From: Minisyncoccota bacterium
GTDB lineage: Bacteria; Patescibacteriota; Minisyncoccia; JAHIHE01; JAGLIN01
DNA length: 34,983 bases
Assembly: GCA_023142595.1 (NCBI GenBank)
Contig: JAGLJF010000012.1
Location: forward strand, 1 to 34,983
Direction of reading: 5' to 3'
Below the pieces are notes generated by a model. That model saw only the letters and a program-made list of their open reading frames with translations. It made no database searches and was not told the DNA's origin. This document shows positions 7,133 to 13,744 of the stretch, one piece after another (within the stretch, counting starts at the first letter, position 1; every line of letters starts with the position of its first letter). Made by a program: the position numbers and the translations under genes.

Positions 7133-7326
7133 TCAAGTTGAAAAAGCGTTGATTTTTAAAAAGTATTTAGTAATTTGTAGGCAGTTGGGGACATTATCCC
7201 AGACCTGGGTAGTTTGGGTTCCTGTATTGGAATTTTCTGGTCTATTCCTCGGAAATTTCTCCACCCTCATTCTTTTGTAAGTTGAGGATCTAGCTGTCTG
7301 CAAATTATTAGATACTTTCTTTTTTT
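7133..7326 (+). ncRNA. Structured small RNA of about 195 nt (possibly 6S-like)
   Basis: The unit lies in the divergent gap between ruvB and the TPR gene, behind a consensus promoter. Bases 7160-7189 pair with 7289-7318 as an uninterrupted 30-bp stem containing seven G-U pairs and no mismatch. The G-U pairs exist only in the plus-strand transcript (the minus strand would have A-C), which fits selection on RNA structure in this orientation. Immediately after the stem comes C followed by seven T, a terminator. About 100 nt inside contains smaller hairpins (CCCA-GACC-TGGG, TTCC-TGTATT-GGAA). Length, a long end-closing stem and a large interior match the general shape of 6S RNA, but I cannot verify its conserved bubble. 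SRP, RNase P and tmRNA do not fit. Confidence 0.72.
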
Positions 7327-7374
7327 GCTTAAATTTGATATGCTATAAATATTACAAATTATAGTATTAATTAA

Positions 7375-8295
7375 ATGGTTTTTAGAAAAGATATTAGCGA
7401 AATGAAAAAGAAAATAATTTTGATTATTTTTTTTATTTTTTTGTCTCTTGTCGCTTTTTATAAATGGCAAACTTCAATCTCAAGTTTATACTCATTACAA
7501 GGAGATAAAAATTATAATACCAAAAACTACAACGAGGCATTGAAAAATTATAAATATACAACAGTTATAGATGGTGATAGAAATGTTATATATGATGCTA
7601 AAATTAAAAGGGCAAAAATATTTTTTGAGCACGGCGACCTAGAACAATCAAAGCAAGAATTATATAAAGCAATCAAAGATAAAAGAAGTAATTCTGTTGC
7701 TTATAAAATTATGGGAGATATTTATTACGCGGAGAGAAATATTAATAATGCGATAATTTATTATACTAAAGCAGATCAGATCAAAAGTTCAAAAGAAACT
7801 AAAATTAAATTAGGAAAAAGCTTTATCGCCATTAATGAAAAGAAAAAAGCTTATGACATTTTTTCACAACTATCTTTAAATTCTACTGATTCAGAAATAT
7901 TATATTATTTAGGTCTTCTTAATTTTTATAATAATCTTGAATATAATTCTTTTTTCCAAAAAATTGAGAAAGAAAATAATGATTATGAATTTGAGCTAAA
8001 AACAATAAAAGAATTTTCAAAAAATTGCTGTGATATTGAAAATGAAAGGTATAAAAATATTTTAATTGCTGATTTGTATAACAAAATAAATCAGCCCTAT
8101 CTGGCTATTAGTAAGATTAAAGAAAATGATTTCGATTACAGAGACGCTTGGATGATTCTAGGTAAAGCTAATTATATACTGGGAAATTATGAAGAATCTC
8201 ATAACAATTTTCAAAAAGCATTCGATATGGATAGTCACAACTCAGAAATATCTTTTTGGCTCAAAAGTTCTGCCGAAAGAATGAAAGATAAATAA
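7375..8295 (+). CDS. Membrane-anchored tetratricopeptide (TPR) protein
   Basis: 306 aa. A signal-anchor (KKKIILIIFFIFLSLVAFYKW, residues 10-30) is followed by about six TPR-like helix pairs, for instance GDKNYNTKNYNEALKNYK, AKIFFEHGDLEQSKQELYKAI, MGDIYYAERNINNAIIYYTKA and LGKANYILGNYEESHNNFQKA. The TPR array should face the outside and act as a protein-interaction scaffold. The ATG at 7375 has TATAGT 9 nt upstream and no SD; an alternative ATG at 7398-7404 would begin directly at the anchor. No partner can be assigned from the sequence. Confidence 0.75.
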   Translation: MVFRKDISEMKKKIILIIFFIFLSLVAFYKWQTSISSLYSLQGDKNYNTKNYNEALKNYKYTTVIDGDRNVIYDAKIKRAKIFFEHGDLEQSKQELYKAIKDKRSNSVAYKIMGDIYYAERNINNAIIYYTKADQIKSSKETKIKLGKSFIAINEKKKAYDIFSQLSLNSTDSEILYYLGLLNFYNNLEYNSFFQKIEKENNDYEFELKTIKEFSKNCCDIENERYKNILIADLYNKINQPYLAISKIKENDFDYRDAWMILGKANYILGNYEESHNNFQKAFDMDSHNSEISFWLKSSAERMKDK

Positions 8296-8342
8296 AAGAA
8301 TTTTTTATAAATTAATAAAATTATTCGTTTAGGATTTTCAAA

Positions 8343-8376
8343 AAGAAGATGATGCTATATAGTATCATCTTCTTTC
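8343..8376. terminator. Bidirectional terminator between TPR and pilB-like genes
   Basis: AAGAAGATGAT (8343-8353) pairs perfectly with ATCATCTTCTT (8364-8374) around a 10-nt loop. It lies between two converging genes. Confidence 0.85.
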
Positions 8377-8396
8377 TATATGAACATAAAGTGAAC

Positions 8397-10115
8397 TTAA
8401 TTTTTGTTAACAAAAATCTCTCCAGTCACTCTTCTTATTTCTTCTAGCGATGTTATTCCTTCAATTGCCTTTAAAATTCCATCTTCTTGTATTGTAATCA
8501 TTCCGTCTTCTCTCGCTTTTGCCATTACTTCTGAGGCAGATGTACTTTGAAGAATAATCTTTTCTATGTTTTGGGTCAATGTAAACATTTCGTAAAGCCC
8601 TATTCTTCCTGAATATCCAATGAAATTACATTTTGAGCATCCACTACTTCGGTATATTGTTTTTATATCTTTTGGAAATACCATCGTACTATTTCTTGGA
8701 ATTTTTGACATAATTTCCTTAAGTTTATCAATTGTCTCTTGGGCAGGAGCATATTCCTCTTTACAATGTTCACACAAAGTTCTAACCAATCTTTGCGCAA
8801 TAATAGCATTAATTGATGGAGAAATTAACGTCGGACTGACCTTAAGATGTAAAAGCCTTGGTATGGCGCCAGCTGCATTGTTAGTATGCAATGTTGAAAG
8901 TACTGAGTGCCCCGTCAAAGCAGCCTGAATTGATATTTCAGCAGTTTCAGGATCTCTTATTTCTCCAACCATTACTACATCTGGATCTTGTCTCACCACA
9001 GCCTTAAGACCCTCAGCAAAAGTTAATCCAGCATCAGGATGAATTTCAGTCTGAGAAATCCCCTCAAGTCTATATTCAACTGGATTTTCAAGAGTAATAA
9101 TTTTTATATTTGGTTGATTAAGCCTGTGAAGAAATGAATACAAAGTTGTTGTTTTTCCACTTCCAGTTGGACCCGTAACCAAAAGCATTCCAGTCGGTTT
9201 AAGAAGTTGCTCTTCTATTTTTTCCATATAATATTGGTTAAATCCTAGTTCATCCAATTTTAAACCTGTTGAATCTTCCGACAAAATTCTCATAACGATA
9301 CTTTCACCAAAACTACTTGGAAGAATAGATGCTCTAATATTTATTATTTTATTTTCCAAGTTTATACTAAAATGACCATCCTGTGGCATATTAGAAACAT
9401 TTAGTTTCATTTTTGAAAGCATTTTTACTCTTGATATAATTGTTCTGCTTGCTTTTATAGGAAGGTTAACGATGTCTTGAAGAACTCCATCAACTCTATA
9501 TCGAAGTCGTATATAATCAAGATTAGGTTCAATATGAACATCACTTGATTTTGTTTTTATGGCCCCTGCCATAATTATATTAAATATTTCGGTTGTATTA
9601 ATTTCTGCAATTCTTTTTTTGAGATCTATAATATTATGCACTCCTTTTTCAAATTCAGTTAAGTCTTCTTTTTTCAAAGTAACTCCTTGATCTTCAAATT
9701 TTTTAGTCACAGTTGAAGTATCATAGGTTAACCAAGCCTTTTTCAGGCTATCTTCTGAAACCACTATCAAAGTATAATTCATTCCATTTTCTGTTTTTAT
9801 TTTTTCAAGAGCCTTTTTTGTTTCATAGTTTTCAGGATCTTTTACTGCAATTTGTAATTTTTTTCCAACTTTATAAATTACAGCCAGACCAGCACTTTGA
9901 GCAGTTTCTTTTGGAATCAATTTTATTGTTTCAGCAACCACTGGAATTAAACTTAAATCTACATAAGGAAGATGATATTTGTTCGCTATAGCACTTGCTT
10001 TTTCTTCTTCACTCTTGTGATATAACTTTTGAATTGTTTCATCTTGAACTTTTTCTTTTAACTCTTTGATATCTTTTTTTGTATCATCGTTGTTTGTATG
10101 AATTAAATGTTGCAT
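8397..10115 (-). CDS. Type IV pilus / type II secretion assembly ATPase (PilB/GspE family)
   Basis: 572 aa. An N-terminal MshEN-like domain (KYHLPYVDLSLIPVVAETIKLIPKE...) precedes the GspE/PulE ATPase core. Walker A is TGPTGSGKTTTLY (about residue 315), the Asp box/Walker B region is DPDVVMVGEIRDPETAE, and the His box is LTGHSVLSTLHTNNA. A C-terminal tetracysteine zinc site (CEHCKEE... and CSKCNFIGYSGR) is present, as in PilB/GspE but not PilT. It powers pilin polymerisation at the inner membrane. No pilC, pilM-Q or pilin genes are adjacent. No SD; TATAAT lies 3 nt before the ATG, which suggests a leaderless transcript. PilB and GspE cannot be separated from sequence alone. Confidence 0.9.
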   Translation of the reverse strand: MQHLIHTNNDDTKKDIKELKEKVQDETIQKLYHKSEEEKASAIANKYHLPYVDLSLIPVVAETIKLIPKETAQSAGLAVIYKVGKKLQIAVKDPENYETKKALEKIKTENGMNYTLIVVSEDSLKKAWLTYDTSTVTKKFEDQGVTLKKEDLTEFEKGVHNIIDLKKRIAEINTTEIFNIIMAGAIKTKSSDVHIEPNLDYIRLRYRVDGVLQDIVNLPIKASRTIISRVKMLSKMKLNVSNMPQDGHFSINLENKIINIRASILPSSFGESIVMRILSEDSTGLKLDELGFNQYYMEKIEEQLLKPTGMLLVTGPTGSGKTTTLYSFLHRLNQPNIKIITLENPVEYRLEGISQTEIHPDAGLTFAEGLKAVVRQDPDVVMVGEIRDPETAEISIQAALTGHSVLSTLHTNNAAGAIPRLLHLKVSPTLISPSINAIIAQRLVRTLCEHCKEEYAPAQETIDKLKEIMSKIPRNSTMVFPKDIKTIYRSSGCSKCNFIGYSGRIGLYEMFTLTQNIEKIILQSTSASEVMAKAREDGMITIQEDGILKAIEGITSLEEIRRVTGEIFVNKN

Positions 10116-10232
10116 ATAATTATATTATTGAATAAGAATAAAATAAATTTAAATTATTGAAAATTTGACAATATACATAGCATAAATCAAAGATTAATTT
10201 TATTATACCATAAATTCAGCTTCATTAAAATA

Positions 10233-10258
10233 TAAAAAAACAAGACCGCTAAAGTCTT
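10233..10258 (-). terminator. Terminator of the DHH-family gene
   Basis: On the minus strand AAGAC - TTTAGCG - GTCTT is followed by GTTTTTTT, 27 nt after the stop codon. The stem is short, but the U-tract is good. Confidence 0.6.
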
Positions 10259-10284
10259 ATTTTGAAAATATTTATTAAAATAAA

Positions 10285-11430
10285 CTAGATTTTCATTTTT
10301 AAATTATCTTCATATTCTTTTATTTTTTTCAAAACTTCTTTCTCGGCTAAGTCAAGTTCGGTTTCATCGGCTCTAAAAAATATTTGATTTTCTTCTATCT
10401 GTCCTTTGAATAATTTTCTCAAATCGCTATAATCCATTTTTTCAGTACAATTGATAATACCATTTACGGCTCCATTATTTTTATACAAAATGAGCAATAG
10501 ATTAAATTCAGGAGAACTATTTGCAAGTTCACTGACAACTAAATTTAAATTTTCTGGAATAGTATTTGTTCTTTCAAAATCATCTTTGCCTACAATAGAC
10601 CATCCTAATTTATACTGACTATTATATTTCAAATTAGACATAATAGTTCCCATAATTTTCAAAACTGATATTGATTTTGTTTTATACAAATATCTTATTA
10701 TGTTTTCCTTGTTAGCTCCTTTTGATATCAAGGCAGCAGCAGTCATAAACGACTTTGGGGTTGTGTTCTTATTTTGAAAACTTTCCGTTTTTGAAATTAT
10801 TCCCGTCAAAAGATTAGTTGAAATATTTTCATTAAATAATTTTTCATCAAGTTCTGAAATAATGTTATGCACAATTTCAGAAGTTGAAGACATTGTCACA
10901 TCAACAAGATTTATTTTCCCAAAAAATTCATTTGAAGGATTATTATCAATATTTACAACAGGAATATCATAAAAAAGTTCTGAATTATCATCATAGACAG
11001 TACCTAAATTTTCAAGATCTGAAGTGCCAAGAATTATAATTAAATCATATTTAAATTTTGAAGATTCAAGGGATGTCTTTTTTTCATTTAAATCTCCGTT
11101 TTTCGCTGTGATAAAAATTTTCAATTTATTTTCTTCTACTTCATATCTGAGTTGTTGTAGTTTGTCTTTTTTAATATCAACAGAAAAAATATAATCACGA
11201 GCTCCTTCAAGCTTATGTGTAATTAATTCCGATGAAGGCATAAAAGAAAATTTTTCCAAAATTGCAGTTGGACTTACAATATCTGTTTTTTTGCCTAATT
11301 TTTTCAACGCAGTATAAAAACCCAAAGCTGAGCCTAAGGCATCGCCATTCGGATTTTTGCTTACACAAAGCAAAATTGTCTCGCTTTTATTAATTTGATC
11401 AATTATTTGTTCTTTCGGTGAAAGCCCCAT
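10285..11430 (-). CDS. DHH/DHHA1-type phosphoesterase homologue with degenerate active site
   Basis: 381 aa with the layout of NrnA/RecJ-like DHH proteins. Block I reads SKNPNGDALGS (residues 24-34) where active members have HxNPDGDaiGS, so His and the first Asp are replaced. Block II reads LGTSDLENLG instead of .D.sD..RLG. The name-giving DHH reads DNN (162-164) in VVNIDNNPSNEFFG. The rest of the fold appears intact: the helical linker SSTSEIVHNIISEL and a DHHA1-like C-terminal half. Known family members need these residues to bind Mn2+; losing most of them implies no nuclease or pAp-phosphatase activity. Inference: a nucleotide-sensing or structural pseudoenzyme. It is upstream of, and co-directional with, the PilB-type ATPase, but separated by its own terminator. 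Confidence 0.78.
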   Translation of the reverse strand: MGLSPKEQIIDQINKSETILLCVSKNPNGDALGSALGFYTALKKLGKKTDIVSPTAILEKFSFMPSSELITHKLEGARDYIFSVDIKKDKLQQLRYEVEENKLKIFITAKNGDLNEKKTSLESSKFKYDLIIILGTSDLENLGTVYDDNSELFYDIPVVNIDNNPSNEFFGKINLVDVTMSSTSEIVHNIISELDEKLFNENISTNLLTGIISKTESFQNKNTTPKSFMTAAALISKGANKENIIRYLYKTKSISVLKIMGTIMSNLKYNSQYKLGWSIVGKDDFERTNTIPENLNLVVSELANSSPEFNLLLILYKNNGAVNGIINCTEKMDYSDLRKLFKGQIEENQIFFRADETELDLAEKEVLKKIKEYEDNLKMKI

Positions 11431-11676
11431 TTTATTTAAAATTTAATAAAAATTAAAACTCAACGACAATCTTTTGTTGATTAGTTAATTTATCACATTG
11501 AAAAAATATGTCAAGAGGAAACATAAACGAAGTTATTTTTTTGATATATTTTCATTTATAAACTATAATTCAGATAATATCGCTCGTATTAGGTTTCTCT
11601 AGTTGTCATTTCGAATGATAGTGAAAAATCTATAAACTTAACCATTCTCACTCTCTTAAATTAAAATAAATTTTTT

Positions 11677-12138
11677 ATGTCAAAAAAAGAAATAACAACA
11701 AATAGTTCCGAAGAAACAAAGGAGTTTGCAAAAATGCTCTGCCAACAATGGCTGGAAATTAATAAAACCAAAAATTCAAATTGGTTGGTTTGTCTTTATG
11801 GAGATCTTGGAGGAGGAAAGACAACTTTTTCTCAAGGCTTGGGAAAAGAATTGGGCGTGAAAGAAATTGTAAACAGTCCAACATTTTTGATTATGAAAAA
11901 ATATATTTCTGCAATTAAAACAAACAAGAAATATACACTATATCATTTTGACTGTTATCGCATTTCTGATTATCAGGAAATTTTGGATTTGGGATGGGAA
12001 GATATACTCAGTGGAGAAAATAATATAATCCTAGTTGAATGGCCAGAAAGAATTGAAAAAATCTTGCCCAAAGAAAGATTGAATTTGAAATTTGAAGTTA
12101 TTGATGAGAATATGAGAAAAATTGTTTTTGATAAATAG
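11677..12138 (+). CDS. tsaE: tRNA threonylcarbamoyladenosine biosynthesis ATPase TsaE
   Basis: 153 aa, normal size. Walker A is YGDLGGGKTTFSQGLG. Further family blocks are NSPTFLI (switch-like), LYHFDCYRI, and LVEWPERI near the end. TsaE is the ATPase that resets the TsaB-TsaD complex that makes t6A37 on ANN-decoding tRNAs. TsaB, TsaC and TsaD are not in this window. The ATG has no SD. Confidence 0.93.
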   Translation: MSKKEITTNSSEETKEFAKMLCQQWLEINKTKNSNWLVCLYGDLGGGKTTFSQGLGKELGVKEIVNSPTFLIMKKYISAIKTNKKYTLYHFDCYRISDYQEILDLGWEDILSGENNIILVEWPERIEKILPKERLNLKFEVIDENMRKIVFDK

Positions 12139-12201
12139 ATAAAAAAAAGAGATAGCTTGATTGTCCTTAAGATTGATTTTTATAAAATATCAATAAAAAC
12201 T

Positions 12202-12298
12202 CTGATAAATTAATAAATTTTAATCATAGAATTTATTTTTTACCTTAAATCCTAGATTCCCTTCTGCAAGGGAATGACAAAAGCTTCGTTTTTCAGAA
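12202..12298 (+). repeat. Dispersed repeat family R, copy R2
   Basis: A shorter copy of the family seen at 3690 and 20498. Its centre has collapsed to a perfect hairpin ATTCCCTT-CTGC-AAGGGAAT, whereas R1 and R3 carry about 40-50 bp between the arms. It lies between tsaE and the coiled-coil gene and reads across the latter's upstream region. Confidence 0.8.
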
Positions 12299-12327
12299 GT
12301 TCTAACATTAATCATTAAAACAAATTT

Positions 12328-12642
12328 ATGATTACAAAAACATATCTTGATGGAAAACTAAATCAATTAGAGGAAAATTTAAAAAGAAGGATTGAGACAA
12401 AAGATAATTTTCAAACTGAAGAAATAAATAAAAAGATTTCAGACTTGAAGGATTCTGTGAATTTAATTAGTGAAAGAGCAATAGAGAACAAAGATATTTT
12501 AAACAATTATTTAGTTGAGCATAATGGGCTGAAAGAAGAAGTTCAAAAATTAAAACATAAAATTGAAAGCATTGAAGAGCACAAAAAAGATAATTCAAGC
12601 GTAAAATTAGAAAATGATGATATAATAACTTCTGATATTTAA
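12328..12642 (+). CDS. Small coiled-coil protein, unknown function
   Basis: 104 aa, almost entirely heptad-patterned and highly charged (LNQLEENLKRRIETKDN, INKKISDLKDSVNLI, LKEEVQKLKHKIESIEEHKK), with a short acidic tail (LENDDIITSDI). It has no Cys, no membrane segment and no catalytic motif. It is likely a cytoplasmic homo-oligomer or a partner of another helical protein. The start has no SD; the R2 repeat ends about 30 nt upstream. Similar short coiled-coil ORFs are common in CPR-like genomes; I cannot name a family. Confidence 0.6.
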   Translation: MITKTYLDGKLNQLEENLKRRIETKDNFQTEEINKKISDLKDSVNLISERAIENKDILNNYLVEHNGLKEEVQKLKHKIESIEEHKKDNSSVKLENDDIITSDI

Positions 12643-12705
12643 TATAACTTGAGTACTTTTTTTGAATACAACAACCAGACATTTTACTTTCTATTAGCCC
12701 TGCTG

Positions 12706-12734
12706 TTGACATTTTTTAAAAAGTTGTGTATGTT
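12706..12734 (+). promoter_or_regulatory. Promoter of the Cys-rich protein gene
   Basis: TTGACA (12706-12711), 17-nt spacer, TATGTT (12729-12734). A GGAGG SD follows at 12777-12781, giving a leader of about 45 nt. Confidence 0.7.
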
Positions 12735-12783
12735 GAATTTATTTGGAGAAAGAAGTATTATTTATTATTAATAAGCGGAGGTA

Positions 12784-13170
12784 TTGTTAATTATAAATAG
12801 AAAAGTGAGGGCAAAAAAACCCTCCAAGTTCACAGGGGAAAAACAGACTCAATTTTTTAAGAAATTATCTTCCAGAAAAAAAATGGAGAGGAGGCAAATA
12901 TTTAAGATTGAAGCTGGTCGTCAAATACAATTTTCAAAAAAAGATCGCGAAATAAGTTTTCTAAAGGGAGATTGTAAAAAATGTAATATTCATTGCGCTT
13001 GCGAAAACCAACGCACTAAAGCATGTAAGAGATGCAATGGAAATTGCACCTGTGAAAAGCGGAAAAAATTGGTACTAGCTATCACTAAGCGATGGAGGCT
13101 AAATAGCGAACCTTTAATAGATAGTAAACCTGGACAAAAATCTTTCTCGTATGAGAAATTTAGGCCCTGA
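12784..13170 (+). CDS. Small basic protein with two CxxC-CxC metal-site-like repeats
   Basis: 128 aa as drawn. The first 60 residues are very basic (VRAKKPSKFTGEKQ, KKLSSRKKMERRQ). The middle has two adjacent copies of the pattern C-x2-C-x3-C-x-C-E: CKKCNIHCACE and CKRCNGNCTCE. The spacing and the eight cysteines suggest one or two Zn (or Fe-S) sites. The C-terminal 40 residues are basic again. Inference: a nucleic-acid-binding small zinc protein. The start is unsure: GGAGG at 12777-12781 is only 2 nt before the TTG at 12784. A dedicated promoter and a terminator overlapping the stop make it a stand-alone unit. I do not recognise the family. Confidence 0.7.
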   Translation: MLIINRKVRAKKPSKFTGEKQTQFFKKLSSRKKMERRQIFKIEAGRQIQFSKKDREISFLKGDCKKCNIHCACENQRTKACKRCNGNCTCEKRKKLVLAITKRWRLNSEPLIDSKPGQKSFSYEKFRP

Positions 13171-13202
13171 TTTATTAATTTAAATTTTAGGGTCATTTTT
13201 TT
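13163..13202 (+). terminator. Terminator of the Cys-rich gene, abutting the next promoter
   Basis: GGCCCT (13163-13168) pairs with AGGGTC (13189-13194), followed by seven T (13196-13202). The last two T are also the first bases of the next -35 box, TTGCCT. Confidence 0.7.
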
Positions 13203-13229
13203 GCCTAAAATCTGGAAAAGAACTATAAT
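13201..13229 (+). promoter_or_regulatory. Promoter (repeat copy 1) of the 13277 gene
   Basis: TTGCCT (13201-13206), 17-nt spacer AAAATCTGGAAAAGAAC, TATAAT (13224-13229). The segment TTTTTTGCCTAAAATCTGGAAAAG recurs exactly at 13575-13598. Confidence 0.75.
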
Positions 13230-13276
13230 GAAAGAAATTATATAAAATAAAAAAAATATAAAGATAGGTGATATAA

Positions 13277-13564
13277 ATGGCAAAGACTAATAATAAGATG
13301 AAAATGCACATTGCTGTGTGGATTATGATGAATTTATATGTATTGGAAGACTTTACAGAAGCAATCGAAATTTCAATTATTAAAAAGGTACTTGCTAAGG
13401 CTGGTTATTGTAACGAAGAAGTCTCTGAAATAATAGAAATTTTGAAAAATAATAAATTTATTTCTATTTCAGATGAATTTGTGGCTATTACTGAAAATGG
13501 AATTTCATTTTGGAATAGTAAAAAATTTCTAATAAATATTAGAAATATCATAAACAAGGGATAG
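13277..13564 (+). CDS. Small winged-helix-like protein, unknown
   Basis: 95 aa. After MAKTNNKMKM comes a helical part (IAVWIMMNLYVLEDFTEAIEISIIKKVLAKAGYCNEEVSEIIEIL) and then a strand-turn-strand (KFISISDEFVAITENGISF), an arrangement resembling a winged helix-turn-helix with the wing at ISDEFVAITENG. A DNA-binding or regulatory role is an inference from this pattern. The start is well supported: AGGTGAT lies 6 nt upstream of the ATG, behind the promoter at 13201. The terminator includes the last codons and stop. Confidence 0.68.
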   Translation: MAKTNNKMKMHIAVWIMMNLYVLEDFTEAIEISIIKKVLAKAGYCNEEVSEIIEILKNNKFISISDEFVAITENGISFWNSKKFLINIRNIINKG

Positions 13565-13580
13565 CCCTTGTTTCTTTTTT
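13552..13580 (+). terminator. Terminator overlapping the end of the 13277 gene
   Basis: AAACAAGGG - ATAG - CCCTTGTTT, then CTTTTTT. The stop codon is in the hairpin loop, and the T-run merges with the -35 box of the next promoter. Confidence 0.88.
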
Positions 13581-13606
13581 GCCTAAAATCTGGAAAAGGT
13601 TATAAT
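13579..13606 (+). promoter_or_regulatory. Promoter (repeat copy 2) upstream of polA
   Basis: TTGCCT (13579-13584), 16-nt spacer, TATAAT (13601-13606), sharing 24 identical bases with the promoter at 13201. It would give polA a leader of about 130 nt with no SD before the ATG. Confidence 0.65.
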
Positions 13607-13744
13607 AAGATAATAAAAGCGATTATAATTATTAAATCGGAATATAAAAGATATGATGTGATATTTCAGTTCAACTCCGCTATCACTACGTTTAACATTC
13701 CAAACGATAAATCGTACTCCAAGATTTAAGCTTAAATTTTATAT

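Noticed and set aside
7098-7280. Track ORF of 60 aa on the plus strand
   Set aside because: It starts at the TTG of the -35 box and lies within the structured RNA; no SD and no protein-like composition.
11591-11635. GTTGTCATTTCGAATGATAGTGAAAAATCT resembling a common bacterial intergenic repeat
   Set aside because: Only one copy seen in the window, so it cannot be called a repeat from this sequence alone.
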